Source: Clostridium sp. C2-6-12 (lineage in GTDB: Bacteria > Bacillota > Clostridia > Clostridiales > Clostridiaceae). Taken from it: a stretch of DNA of 64,000 nt. The stretch is from the NCBI RefSeq assembly GCF_009928485.1, contig NZ_JAABNP010000010.1, forward strand, positions 110,643-174,642, in the 5' to 3' direction. The notes beneath the pieces were generated by a model that did not search any database, had not been told where the DNA came from, and saw only the letters and a list, made by a program, of their open reading frames with translations. Shown piece after piece: positions 9,643 to 18,513 of this stretch (position 1 is its first letter; every line of letters starts with the position of its first letter). The position numbers were made by a program, and so were the translations under genes.

Positions 9643-9780
9643 TTAATCAAAAGTTTTTGGTGTAAATTCTGAATCTTTGGCTTTAGGTTCACCGAAGACA
9701 GCTTTAACACTTTCAGCTTGTGGATTGTGGTTTAATGTCTTATGTTTATTGGTATGTTTTCTTTTCATACTATTATCCAT
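9643..9780 (-). CDS. Small basic protein, 45 residues (CPC_1213-like)
   Basis: A 45-codon frame reads MDNSMKRKHTNKHKTLNHNP and goes on to VFGEPKAKDSEFTPKTFD. It has a good ribosome site (AGGTGAGATTA before ATG) and its own terminator, so it is probably real although very short. I recall similar small clostridial proteins annotated as the CPC_1213 family; that memory could not be checked here. The N-terminal half is basic, the C-terminal half mixed charge, with no membrane segment. It lies 77 bases after the hypothetical gene at 9857-10285 on the same strand. Function unknown. Confidence 0.75.
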   Translation of the reverse strand: MDNSMKRKHTNKHKTLNHNPQAESVKAVFGEPKAKDSEFTPKTFD

Positions 9781-9856
9781 TAATCTCACCTGCCTATAAA
9801 TAACTCCTAATTATTATTTGCTTTTTAATATTTTTTATACTTAGCTATCCTTGAAA

Positions 9857-10285
9857 CTAATTTTTTATAATTTCGGATATCTCATCTACTGAAGCACCTA
9901 TTGTAAATATAATATCTTCATCAATACGAAGCTTACTTTCATTTTCATTTATTTTTATTGGATTTTGCTTTAATTTACTTGATAATACTTCTTTATATCT
10001 AGTACTTGATATATCAATATTAAATTTTTTATTTTGAGAACCAGTTAATTTTACTACAAATCCATCTTCATTAGCTTCTGAAGTAACCTTTATATCTATA
10101 ATATTATCTTTTTTACAGCATCCTCCATTTCCCTTATTAGTTGGTGCTTTTGATACAGTTGCCACCCCTGTAATTGTCATCCAGCCCCCACTTAATTCTG
10201 CTTTAATCAATACATTTAATTTATACTTTGCTTCAATTTTTCTTAAAACTTCGCCTAGTTCATAAATATCTAATTCTAATCTCAT
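9857..10285 (-). CDS. Hypothetical protein with GGCC motif
   Basis: A 142-residue protein starting MRLELDIYELGEVLRKI. The frame is open to 10327, but AGGAGAAGAAAG directly precedes the ATG at 10285, which decides the start. It has a central Gly/Cys patch (KGNGGCCKKD, about 68-77) between segments that alternate hydrophobic and polar residues and look like beta strands. There is no signal peptide. I do not recognise it. Its promoter region contains two TTGCAATATA-like elements that recur near the TetR gene. It may be cotranscribed with the 45-residue gene downstream. Confidence 0.6.
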   Translation of the reverse strand: MRLELDIYELGEVLRKIEAKYKLNVLIKAELSGGWMTITGVATVSKAPTNKGNGGCCKKDNIIDIKVTSEANEDGFVVKLTGSQNKKFNIDISSTRYKEVLSSKLKQNPIKINENESKLRIDEDIIFTIGASVDEISEIIKN

Positions 10286-10462
10286 CTTTCTTCTCCTAAA
10301 CATATATTTTTTTAAAATTATATACATATTGCAATATAAACTAACATATCTAATAACTAATTTTCAAGAAATTCCGTAGAAATTTTATCATTCATTGCTA
10401 ACTGCTAATTGCAACATATATAATATGAAGCTTAACAAAATTATTAAATAAATAAAAGAGAA

Positions 10463-10496
10463 TATTAAAAATTGATTAATATTAATCAATTTTAAT
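10463..10496 (-). terminator. Possible terminator of the 48-residue small gene
   Basis: Palindrome ATTAAAAATTGATTAAT / ATTAATCAATTTTAAT, 13 bases after the stop at 10510. It is all A/T with only a short T-run, so the call is tentative. Confidence 0.5.
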
Positions 10497-10509
10497 ACCC
10501 TCTTCTTTT

Positions 10510-10656
10510 TTAAAAATGATCCTTTTCTTTATGTGGAGGTGCACCTATTTTCTTGCCATCTATTATTCCTAAGTCTGCATTGTTTTTAGGATCTATTTTT
10601 CTGCGCTCTGCATTAGATTTTGGCCTGTCTTTTATTCTATTTTTATTATTATCCAT
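10510..10656 (-). CDS. Small basic protein, 48 residues
   Basis: A 48-codon frame reading MDNNKNRIKDRPKSNAERRK and ending in APPHKEKDHF. The ribosome site GAGGTGATATAA precedes the ATG and a palindrome follows the stop, so I take it as a real small gene. It is strongly charged and probably unstructured in isolation. It resembles the neighbouring 45-residue protein in size, in its MDN start and in its Lys/Arg-rich N-terminus, though the two do not align well. Function unknown; nucleic-acid or spore association is possible only on charge. Confidence 0.65.
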   Translation of the reverse strand: MDNNKNRIKDRPKSNAERRKIDPKNNADLGIIDGKKIGAPPHKEKDHF

Positions 10657-10740
10657 TTATATCACCTCGTTTATTAGAATTTGCATTTTTAAATTAATTT
10701 ATACTAATTATTATGTTAAACCCTTGTACAAAATTCTATA

Positions 10741-10792
10741 AAAAAAATTGAAAACAGTGTTTTACTTCATTTACATCAACCTGTTTCCAATT
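10741..10792 (-). terminator. Terminator of the TetR gene
   Basis: Stem GGAAACAG / CTGTTTTC (one G-T pair) extended by TTG/CAA, followed on the minus strand by an eight-T run. Confidence 0.75.
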
Positions 10793-10799
10793 CTAATAC

Positions 10800-11420
10800 T
10801 TATAATATTCCTAAAATATCAAATTCCTTAATCTTCCTATATTCTGGTGCAACATCAAAAATCATTTCATACATATATCTTACAGCTGTTTTTAGATCAA
10901 AGTCACCCTCTTTAAAAGTCCATGTAACAGCTAAAGAATGAGTTAATTGCTTTAAAAATATAACTAATACTTCTGGATCAGTTTTATTTAAAAATTCCCC
11001 ATTTGCCTGTCCTTTTTTTATAATTTCACATTGAACCTTAAGCATTTCCCTCTTCTCTTCACTAATTCTAAAGGTTCCCACATCTTCTTTTAAATTTTTT
11101 ATAAATAATTGTTTTACTATGCTTACTCCAGAGTTTTCAATAAAGTCTAAAAAATTTTTATTCAAAATCCAAATCTGTTCTACACAAGATTCCGCTGTTA
11201 AAATAGTGGTAAGATCATATGATGTTAATTTAGTAGGTATCTTATAATAATCTTTTAATAATTCATCCTTTGATTTGAAATAATAGTAAAAAGTATGCTT
11301 ATTAATGCCACTAGCAGCACAAATTTCATTTAATGTAACTTTTTCAAATGTTTTTTCATTAAATAATTTGAGTGCAACTTCACGTATACGCTTCTTAGTC
11401 GAATTTTCATAATTCATCAT
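10800..11420 (-). CDS. TetR/AcrR family transcriptional regulator
   Basis: A 206-residue TetR-type repressor. The N-terminal helix-turn-helix covers residues 8-55 and keeps the family pattern (VTLNEICAASGINKHTFYYYF), followed by an all-helical ligand domain. It is divergent from a four-gene ABC exporter/adaptor operon starting at 11824, and a perfect 11+2+11 palindrome overlaps that promoter, so it most likely represses that operon and is released by a transported drug or toxin. The start ATG at 11420 has GGAGGTGAAAT in front; a second ATG follows directly. The inducer cannot be predicted. Confidence 0.85.
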   Translation of the reverse strand: MMNYENSTKKRIREVALKLFNEKTFEKVTLNEICAASGINKHTFYYYFKSKDELLKDYYKIPTKLTSYDLTTILTAESCVEQIWILNKNFLDFIENSGVSIVKQLFIKNLKEDVGTFRISEEKREMLKVQCEIIKKGQANGEFLNKTDPEVLVIFLKQLTHSLAVTWTFKEGDFDLKTAVRYMYEMIFDVAPEYRKIKEFDILGIL

Positions 11421-11756
11421 ATTTCACCTCCAATTTCACAAGTGGATTTTCCTAAGTTAATTACGAGTTTATTAATATTTCAAAATATATATGTTGCAAT
11501 ATTAATTCTACATTATTAATTGAAGAAATCCTTTAAGGAAAAGTGAGAATCCAAATTTTATATTTGGTGTCTCGAACTTTCTCTGTGAGCTTCAACAATA
11601 ATTGTTAATTGCAATATATATATAATATTTTATTTACCTGAAATATCAGTCTTCATTATAGTTTTACTACCTATAATACTTCATGTATATAGTATCAGCA
11701 ACTTTAGTAACTGTCAACTTTTTATTATATTATGGTAATATTATTTTATATCCTTA
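11421..11756. other. Intergenic region between tetR and the ABC exporter
   Basis: About 340 bases of AT-rich DNA. It contains two TTGCAATAT-type elements (about 11493-11504 and 11606-11618) and a short CCAAAT/ATTTGG hairpin near 11553-11569. It should contain the tetR promoter. No gene is seen. Confidence 0.5.
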
Positions 11757-11788
11757 TTTACAACTTTATGATACCGTGGTATCATAAA
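11757..11788 (+). promoter_or_regulatory. Promoter of the ABC exporter operon with TetR-type operator
   Basis: -35 TTTACA (11757-11762), 17-base spacer, -10 TATCAT (11780-11785). A perfect palindrome with arms TTTATGATACC and GGTATCATAAA around a GT centre (11765-11788) fills the spacer and the -10, the classic position for a TetR repressor. The ABC start codon is 36 bases downstream. That the divergent TetR binds here is inference. Confidence 0.75.
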
Positions 11789-11823
11789 TATCATATATTA
11801 GTTGTGCGAGGTGATTTTATTAT

Positions 11824-13554
11824 ATGACACGATTGCTAAAGTACGTTGAACCTTATATGGCAATGATTATTACTGCAATTATTTTACTGTTTGGACAAGC
11901 AATTTGTGATCTTTCCTTACCAGATTACATGTCTGATATTGTGAATAAAGGAATAACGAATGGTGATTCAGCATACATAATTAAATTAGGTTTTAAGATG
12001 CTCGGTATTTCCTTAATAAGTGCTTTTCTTAGTATAATAGTTGGATTTATTGCATCCAAAGTAGCTGCAGGAATGAGCCAAGCTCTGAGAATTGACTTAT
12101 TTGAAAAGGTTGAAGATTTCTCCAATGCTGAATTTGATAAATTTTCTACATCCTCTCTTATTACAAGGACAACAAATGATGTTACTCAAATTCAAACTTT
12201 AATAGTTATGCTTATACGAATAATATTTTATGCACCTATTATGGGTATTGGTGGTTTTGTTCATGCACTTGCTAACAGTAAATCTATGTCTTGGATTGTA
12301 GCCCTTTCAATTATAAGTCTTTTAGGTCTTATATTTACCATGTTTACATTTGTAATGCCAAAATTTAAAGTTGTTCAAGGTTTAATTGATAAGCTTAATC
12401 TAGTAGTACGTGAAAATCTTGATGGCATGCTTGTTATTAGAGCTTTTAACACTCAAAAATTTGAAGAAAATAGATTCGACAAAGCAAATAAGGAGCTTAC
12501 AGATACTAATCTTTATATAAATAGAGCTACATCTGGAATGATGCCTGCAATGATGCTTATAATGAATTTAATTACTGTATTAATTGTATGGGTTGGATCA
12601 AATCAAGTTTCTGCTTTTAAGATGGATGTTGGAGAAATGATGGCATATATGCAATATGTTATGCAAATAATAATGGCATTTTTAATGATGGCAATGATGT
12701 TTATTATGATTCCAAGAGCTTCTGTTTCCGCTAATCGTATAGCAGATGTACTTGAAACAGAACCTTCTGTTAAGAATACTCCATCTTTAAATAGTAATTT
12801 AAAGATTACAAGTGGAGTAATCGAATTTAAAAACGTATATTTCAGTTATCCTGGTGCTGAAGATGATGTGCTTCATAATATAAACTTTATTGCAAAGCCA
12901 GCGCAAACAACTGCTTTTATTGGATCAACTGGAAGCGGTAAAACTTCATTGATAAATCTAATTCCAAGATTTTATGATGCAACAAAAGGCGAAGTTTTAA
13001 TAGATGGAATAAATGTTAATGATTTAGATATTCATGATTTAAGAAACAGCCTTGGTTATGTTCCTCAAAAAGGAATCCTATTTTCTGGAACTATTCAAAG
13101 TAATATTGCTTATGGAGGTAATGATTCAACGGAAGATGATATTATAAGATCCGCACGAATTGCACAAGCCATGGAATTTATAGAATCAAAACCCGAAAAA
13201 TTTGAAACGTCTATCTCTCAAGGTGGAACTAATGTATCTGGAGGACAAAAGCAACGTTTATCTATTGCTCGTGCACTTGTGAAAAAACCTCAAATTTGTA
13301 TTTTTGATGATAGTTTTTCCGCATTAGATTTTAAAACTGATGCTGCACTTAGAAAAGCACTAAAGGATGAAACAGGTTCTAGCACAGTTTTATTAGTAGC
13401 TCAAAGAATAAGCACAATTATGAATGCTGATCAAATAATAGTTTTAGATAAAGGGCATATTGTCGGATGTGGAACCCATGAAGAACTCATGAATAATTGT
13501 GAAGTTTATCAAGAAATCGCTCTATCTCAGCTAAGTAAGGAGGAGTTAAAATGA
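11824..13554 (+). CDS. ABC exporter half-transporter, subunit 1 (degenerate ATPase site)
   Basis: A 576-residue ABC exporter with six predicted membrane helices in the first 300 residues and a C-terminal nucleotide-binding domain: Walker A GSTGSGKTS, signature VSGGQKQRLS, Walker B ending IFDDSFSALD. The Walker B glutamate is replaced by Asp (DD instead of DE), the mark of the non-catalytic site in heterodimeric exporters such as BmrC/BmrD or TM287/TM288. The stop overlaps the ATG of subunit 2 (ATGA), so the two are coupled. The operon continues with two adaptor proteins and is probably under the TetR regulator. Substrate unknown, likely a drug or amphiphile. Confidence 0.9.
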   Translation: MTRLLKYVEPYMAMIITAIILLFGQAICDLSLPDYMSDIVNKGITNGDSAYIIKLGFKMLGISLISAFLSIIVGFIASKVAAGMSQALRIDLFEKVEDFSNAEFDKFSTSSLITRTTNDVTQIQTLIVMLIRIIFYAPIMGIGGFVHALANSKSMSWIVALSIISLLGLIFTMFTFVMPKFKVVQGLIDKLNLVVRENLDGMLVIRAFNTQKFEENRFDKANKELTDTNLYINRATSGMMPAMMLIMNLITVLIVWVGSNQVSAFKMDVGEMMAYMQYVMQIIMAFLMMAMMFIMIPRASVSANRIADVLETEPSVKNTPSLNSNLKITSGVIEFKNVYFSYPGAEDDVLHNINFIAKPAQTTAFIGSTGSGKTSLINLIPRFYDATKGEVLIDGINVNDLDIHDLRNSLGYVPQKGILFSGTIQSNIAYGGNDSTEDDIIRSARIAQAMEFIESKPEKFETSISQGGTNVSGGQKQRLSIARALVKKPQICIFDDSFSALDFKTDAALRKALKDETGSSTVLLVAQRISTIMNADQIIVLDKGHIVGCGTHEELMNNCEVYQEIALSQLSKEELK

Positions 13555-15419
13555 GTGAAAAAAAATCAACTCCTGCTAGAGGTCCTATGGGAATGGGCCC
13601 AAGAAATGGTGGTATGGGAAGTGGTGGCGAAAAAGCTAAGAATTTTAAAGCAACAATGTTAACTTTATTTGAGTATATGCATGAATTCAAATTTCAAATA
13701 TTTATAGTTATAATATTTGCTATATTTTCAGCTACCTTTTCAATCATTGGCCCAAAAATCCTCGGTAAAGCTACTACCAAACTCTTTGAAGGGCTAATTG
13801 CTTATATGACAGGCACTAATCTCTTAACAGATTTTAAATATATAAGAAACTGCATTATATTATTGGTTGTTTTGTATATTATTTCAGCTATTTTTTCATA
13901 TACTCAGGCCTATATAATGTCTGGTATATCAATGAAAATAACATATAGGTTTAGAAAAGATATTTCAGAAAAAATAAATAGAATGCCTTTAAAATATTTT
14001 GATACAAGAACCCATGGAGAAGTATTATCACGAATAACTAATGACGTTGATACACTGAGTCAAACTTTAAATCAAAGCTTAACCCAATTAATAACTTCTG
14101 CTGTAACTGTTGTTGGTATTCTTATTATGATGCTTAGCATAAGTCCTACTTTAACACTGGTAGCATTTTTAACTCTTCCTCTATCTATGGGACTCATAAT
14201 TGGAGTTGTTAAAAAATCTCAAGGATATTTCAAAACCCAGCAAAAATATATAGGACATATGAATGGGCATATTGAAGAAATATATTCTGGTCATAATGTT
14301 GTTCAAGTATTTAATGGTGAAAAAGAAGCAATTTTAAAATTCAAAGGACTAAATGAAGAATTATATGATTCTGCTTGGAAATCTCAATTCCTTTCTGGAA
14401 TGATGATGCCTATTATGACTTTTGTAGGAAATATAGGTTATGTTTTGGTTTGTATTCTAGGCGGATATTTAGCTGTAAAAAAAGTTATTGAAGTTGGAGA
14501 TGTTCAAGCATTTATTCAATATATGCGTTCATTTAATCAGCCTATAGCTCAATTAGCTAACATTTCAAATACTCTTCAATCTACAGCAGCAGCTGCTGAA
14601 CGTGTATTTGAATTTTTAAATGAAGCTGAAGAAACTCCTGAAAGTAAAAACCCAGTAGTCTTAGACAAAGTAATTGGTAATGTAGAATTCAAAAATGTAC
14701 ACTTTGGTTATACTGAAGATAAAGTAATCATAAATGATTTTTCATGCAAAATTGAATCTGGTCAAAAAGTAGCTATTGTTGGTCCTACTGGTGGCGGAAA
14801 GTCTACAATAATAAAACTATTAATGAGATTTTATGATATTAATTCTGGAAGCATTTTAATTGATGGGAATGACATTAATGATTTTACTAGAAATGATTTA
14901 AGAAGTATGTTTGGAATGGTACTACAGGATACTTGGCTTTATAATGCTAGTATTTATGACAATATTAAATACGGAAACTTTGATGCAACTCATGAGCAAG
15001 TATTAGAAGCCTCAAAAGCAGCTCATTGTGATGAATTTATTCGTGCACTACCAGATGGATATAATTTGCTTTTAAATGAAGAAGCAAGTAATATTTCTCA
15101 AGGTCAAAAGCAGCTTTTAACTATTGCACGTACGATTTTATCAAATCCAAAAATACTTATCCTTGATGAAGCCACAAGTTCTGTTGATACAAGAACAGAA
15201 GTGCTTATACAAAAAGCTATGGATCACCTTATGTCAAATAGAACTAGCTTTGTAATTGCACATAGATTATCTACTATCAGAGATGCTGATGTAATTCTAG
15301 TCCTTAAGGATGGAGATATAATAGAACAAGGTAATCACGAAACTTTACTAAAAGCTAATGGCTTCTATGCTGGTCTTTATAAGAGTCAATTTGAAAACAA
15401 TAATGAAGATGATATTTAA
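13551..15419 (+). CDS. ABC exporter half-transporter, subunit 2 (catalytic)
   Basis: A 622-residue partner of the preceding gene. It has a Gly/Met-rich N-terminal tail (PMGMGPRNGGMGSGG), a six-helix membrane domain and a nucleotide-binding domain with Walker A GPTGGGKST and Walker B ILILDEATSSVD (intact catalytic Glu). Its signature reads ISQGQKQLLT instead of LSGGQ. Together with the DD Walker B of subunit 1 this makes one degenerate and one active ATP site, as known for heterodimeric exporters. ATGA overlap with subunit 1 and 23 bases to the next gene support one operon. Export of a hydrophobic compound is the family role. Confidence 0.9.
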   Translation: MSEKKSTPARGPMGMGPRNGGMGSGGEKAKNFKATMLTLFEYMHEFKFQIFIVIIFAIFSATFSIIGPKILGKATTKLFEGLIAYMTGTNLLTDFKYIRNCIILLVVLYIISAIFSYTQAYIMSGISMKITYRFRKDISEKINRMPLKYFDTRTHGEVLSRITNDVDTLSQTLNQSLTQLITSAVTVVGILIMMLSISPTLTLVAFLTLPLSMGLIIGVVKKSQGYFKTQQKYIGHMNGHIEEIYSGHNVVQVFNGEKEAILKFKGLNEELYDSAWKSQFLSGMMMPIMTFVGNIGYVLVCILGGYLAVKKVIEVGDVQAFIQYMRSFNQPIAQLANISNTLQSTAAAAERVFEFLNEAEETPESKNPVVLDKVIGNVEFKNVHFGYTEDKVIINDFSCKIESGQKVAIVGPTGGGKSTIIKLLMRFYDINSGSILIDGNDINDFTRNDLRSMFGMVLQDTWLYNASIYDNIKYGNFDATHEQVLEASKAAHCDEFIRALPDGYNLLLNEEASNISQGQKQLLTIARTILSNPKILILDEATSSVDTRTEVLIQKAMDHLMSNRTSFVIAHRLSTIRDADVILVLKDGDIIEQGNHETLLKANGFYAGLYKSQFENNNEDDI

Positions 15420-15442
15420 TAAAAGGTTAGGAGATGTGAGTT

Positions 15443-16159
15443 ATGGAAAAGTCAAAAGAAATATCTTCAAAGGAAATAACTTCTGAAGAAGAATCTGTAA
15501 AAGATAAAAGAAAAAAGAAATTCAAAAAATTATTCTCAAAGAAAATACTTTATCCTGTACTTATTGTAATTGTAATCTTAGGCTGCAGCATAGGATATTA
15601 TTTTTATAATACTACTGTTAATTATTTTACTACTGACAATGCTAAAGTAACTGCTAAAATGTATTCAATTACTCCAGTAACAGCTGGGAAAATTTTAGAG
15701 TGGAATGTTCACGCTGGTGATTTAGTAAAAAAAGATGAAGTTCTTGGAAGACAAGAAGTACTTCCTTATATTACTTCACCTATTGATGGAACTATTGTTA
15801 AAACAGATGTAATAAAAAATCAATCAGTTGCTGTTACCTCTCAACTTGCAGTTATAGCTGATACTTCTAATATGTATATAGGTGTTAATGTAGAAGAAAC
15901 TGACATAATGAAAATAAAAGTTGGACAAGAAGTCAAAGTTGACATAGATGCCTATCCTGATAAAACCTTTAAAGGTAAGGTTACTGAAATAGATAATGCT
16001 ACTCAAACTTATTTTTCCAATTCTGCTACTAGTCTTTCAACAAGTGGTACTTACACAAAAGTTACACAGTTAATACCTGTAAAAGTAACTATTGAAAATA
16101 AAGACAATCTTCCTATGACACTTGGTATGAATGCTGTTGTAAAAATAAAAGTAAAGTAA
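15443..16159 (+). CDS. HlyD-type membrane-fusion adaptor, short form
   Basis: A 238-residue membrane-anchored adaptor. It has a highly charged cytoplasmic head (residues 1-33), one membrane helix (about 35-55), a lipoyl-type hairpin domain (TAKMYSITPVTAGKILEWNV to YITSPIDGTIVKT) and a beta-barrel domain (YIGVNVEETDIMKIKVGQEV). The alpha-helical hairpin found between the lipoyl halves in most HlyD proteins is missing: the halves join directly at about residue 110. It follows the exporter by 23 bases and precedes a long lipoprotein adaptor. In a Gram-positive cell such proteins probably extend an export path across the wall or deliver substrate to the pump; this is inferred. Confidence 0.8.
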   Translation: MEKSKEISSKEITSEEESVKDKRKKKFKKLFSKKILYPVLIVIVILGCSIGYYFYNTTVNYFTTDNAKVTAKMYSITPVTAGKILEWNVHAGDLVKKDEVLGRQEVLPYITSPIDGTIVKTDVIKNQSVAVTSQLAVIADTSNMYIGVNVEETDIMKIKVGQEVKVDIDAYPDKTFKGKVTEIDNATQTYFSNSATSLSTSGTYTKVTQLIPVKVTIENKDNLPMTLGMNAVVKIKVK

Positions 16160-16190
16160 ATCTATTAAATTACGAAAGGAAATGAAATAT

Positions 16191-17519
16191 ATGAAAAAGA
16201 TAATTTCAGGTACTTTATGTGTTGCATTAGTAAGTACGTTATTAATAAGTTGTAGTAGTAATTCAGATATAGCAAATGTTACAGTTACAAATGTAAAAAC
16301 CTCAAGCTCAATCAGTGATAATACTTACACTGGAAATGTAATTTCAGCTGAAAAAGCTTCTATAATCCCTAGTGTTTCTGGAAAAGTTCAAACTGTAAAT
16401 GTTGAAGTTGGGCAAAAGGTAGAAAAAGGTGACACTTTATTTACTATTGATAATACAGAACTAACATATAAATTCAATCAAGCTCAAGCTAACTATGATG
16501 CTTCAGCAGCAGCTTATGATAAAATGGCTGGCGGCTCAGCTAAACAAACTCAAAATGATGCTGCAACAGCTTTAGAAAAAGCTAAAAATGAACTTAATGA
16601 TGCTCAAAGTCAATTTGATAATAATACTGCAATAGCCTCTGCTCAAAACGCTTATAATGATGCAAAAGCAAATTATGACCGTACAAAAGCTTTATATGAA
16701 GCTGACGCTGCAACAAAAGTAAATTTAGATGATGCTAAAAGCAAATTAGATACAACTTCTGCTGCGTTGGATATGGCAAAACAAAATGCTCAAACTAGGC
16801 TTAATAACGCAAAAGCTAGTTATTCCGCTGCCAGTGAAAATGCATCACTTACTAATTCAATAATAAATCCAGATAATATAGCTTCAGCAAAAGCTCAAAT
16901 GGACAGTGCTAAAGCAGCTTTAGATATAGCAAAGCATCAGCTTGATAGCTCTATTGTTACTGCTCCTATTACCGGAAAAGTAAGTGCTAAAAATATATCT
17001 GTTGGTGAAATAACGCCAGCCCAAACGCCATCAATTATTTTAGAAAATGAAAATTTAATAAATGTATTAATTAAAGTTACTGAAACAAATATAAATGATG
17101 TAACTGTAGGAATGTCAGCAAAAGTATCTGTACCATCTACAGGCTTATTTTATGATGGCATGATTTCAACAATATGTCCTTCTGCTGATCAAAAAACAGG
17201 TATGTTTGATGTTCAAATTACAATTAATACTCCAGATGATAAATTAAAAACAGGAATGGTTACAAATGTATCCTTAATTAATCAAAATGAAAATAATACT
17301 TTATTAATACCAAAAGAATCTGTATTTGAGGAAGATGGTGCTTCTTATATATATGTTATTAACGGTGATAAATTATCCAAACGTGCTGTAACACTTGGAC
17401 AACCTAAGAATCAATATATAGAAATTAAAGATGGTGCTTCTAAGGATGACCAAATTGTTGTTCAAGGCAGCTCAAATATGAAGGATAATGGAAAATTTAA
17501 TATTGTGAAAAATAACTAA
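16191..17519 (+). CDS. RND/MacA-type periplasmic adaptor lipoprotein
   Basis: A 442-residue adaptor lipoprotein. The signal peptide ends in a lipobox LISC with Cys21. After a first lipoyl half (SAEKASIIPSVSGKVQTVNV) there is a long Ala/Asn-rich coiled-coil hairpin (about 100-245), then the second lipoyl half (SSIVTAPITGKVSAKNI), a beta-barrel and a membrane-proximal domain. An ATG at 16182 is in frame, but AAAGGA lies only 2 bases from it and 10 from the ATG at 16191, so I use 16191. It is the last gene of the exporter operon and ends in a terminator. It probably works with the heterodimeric ABC exporter; no MacB-type permease is present nearby. Confidence 0.85.
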   Translation: MKKIISGTLCVALVSTLLISCSSNSDIANVTVTNVKTSSSISDNTYTGNVISAEKASIIPSVSGKVQTVNVEVGQKVEKGDTLFTIDNTELTYKFNQAQANYDASAAAYDKMAGGSAKQTQNDAATALEKAKNELNDAQSQFDNNTAIASAQNAYNDAKANYDRTKALYEADAATKVNLDDAKSKLDTTSAALDMAKQNAQTRLNNAKASYSAASENASLTNSIINPDNIASAKAQMDSAKAALDIAKHQLDSSIVTAPITGKVSAKNISVGEITPAQTPSIILENENLINVLIKVTETNINDVTVGMSAKVSVPSTGLFYDGMISTICPSADQKTGMFDVQITINTPDDKLKTGMVTNVSLINQNENNTLLIPKESVFEEDGASYIYVINGDKLSKRAVTLGQPKNQYIEIKDGASKDDQIVVQGSSNMKDNGKFNIVKNN

Positions 17520-17535
17520 CTTATTTTAAAATTAT

Positions 17536-17579
17536 CAAAAGAAGTCTAACCTTTTAAATTAGACTTCTTTTGTGTTTTT
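17536..17579 (+). terminator. Terminator of the exporter operon
   Basis: Perfect 14-bp stem CAAAAGAAGTCTAA / TTAGACTTCTTTTG followed by TGTTTTT, 16 bases after the last stop codon. Confidence 0.9.
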
Positions 17580-17670
17580 AGCATATAGCAAATTTTGAAA
17601 CAAGCTCTTTTAAATGTTCAGTGCTTTCTTTTAGACTTTTAGTTTCTATTCTAACTTTTAAAATATAAAT

Positions 17671-17710
17671 GAGACTTTAATTAAATTTAAATAAATAAAA
17701 TTAAAGTCTC
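17671..17710 (-). terminator. Terminator of the lar operon
   Basis: Stem GAGACTTTAATT / AATTAAAGTCTC, 20 bases after the larB stop on the minus strand, followed by ATTTATATTTT. Confidence 0.65.
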
Positions 17711-17729
17711 ATTTTATATTTCATTTTCA

Positions 17730-18476
17730 TTACAACTTGTTTATAATGCTTGCATTATAAGCTGCACCAAATCCGTTATCAATATTTACTACACTTACTC
17801 CACTTGCACAACTGTTAAGCATAGATAATAAAGCTGAAAGTCCTCCAAAGTTTGCACCATATCCAACACTTGTAGGAATTCCTATTACAGGTTTATCAAC
17901 TAAACCTCCTACAACACTGGCTAAAGCTCCTTCCATACCTGCAGCTACAATTACAACTTTTGCTCCTCTAATAACTTCAAGTTTAGAAAAAAGTCTATGT
18001 ATTCCTGCCACACCTACATCTGTTATTTTTTCTACTCTATTTCCTAATATTTTTGCAGTTTCATAAGCTTCTTCTACTACAGGTAAATCAGAAGTTCCTG
18101 CTGAAACAATTGCAATATAACTTTCTGTAAGATCCTGTTCCTTTTTCTTAATTGTTATAGTTCTTCCAAGCTTATTATATTCTGCTTCTTCACATATTTC
18201 TTTCACAGCATTATACATTTCTTCAGTTGCTCTTGTTCCTAAAATATTGTTATCCTTTGTGAGCATGAATTCAACTATTTCCTTAACCTGCTCTACAGTC
18301 TTTCCTTCACAATATATAACTTCAGGATATCCAACTCTTAGTTCTCTATGATTATCTATCATTGCAAAACCTAAATCTTTAAATGGGAGATCTTCTAAGT
18401 TTTTAAGCGCTTCATCTATATTTACTTTATTATTTTTAACTGCTTCTAATAAGTTTTTAATTTCTTCTCTATTCAT
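17730..18476 (-). CDS. larB: Nickel-pincer cofactor biosynthesis protein LarB
   Basis: A 248-residue LarB. The N-terminal part (1-110) is the LarB-specific region and the C-terminal part is a PurE-like (AIR carboxylase) domain, with the conserved SAGTSDLPVVEEA stretch near 126-138 and VAAGMEGALASVVGGLV near 177-193. LarB carboxylates the pyridinium ring of nicotinic acid adenine dinucleotide and hydrolyses the anhydride to give the dicarboxylated mononucleotide, the first step to the nickel-pincer cofactor of lactate racemase. Last gene of the larMN-Q-O-C-E-B run. The pathway assignment rests on family knowledge; larA is not in view. Confidence 0.93.
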   Translation of the reverse strand: MNREEIKNLLEAVKNNKVNIDEALKNLEDLPFKDLGFAMIDNHRELRVGYPEVIYCEGKTVEQVKEIVEFMLTKDNNILGTRATEEMYNAVKEICEEAEYNKLGRTITIKKKEQDLTESYIAIVSAGTSDLPVVEEAYETAKILGNRVEKITDVGVAGIHRLFSKLEVIRGAKVVIVAAGMEGALASVVGGLVDKPVIGIPTSVGYGANFGGLSALLSMLNSCASGVSVVNIDNGFGAAYNASIINKL

Positions 18477-18513
18477 TACCTCTAATCACCCCTTTATAAT
18501 GAATGATGAATAA

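Noticed and set aside
13487..13690. Minus-strand frame over the junction of the two ABC genes
   Set aside because: Shadow of two well-supported overlapping genes; proline-rich from GG-rich codons on the other strand.
16182..16190. Upstream ATG start of the adaptor lipoprotein
   Set aside because: It lies only about two bases from the ribosome site; the second ATG gives proper spacing and a normal signal peptide.
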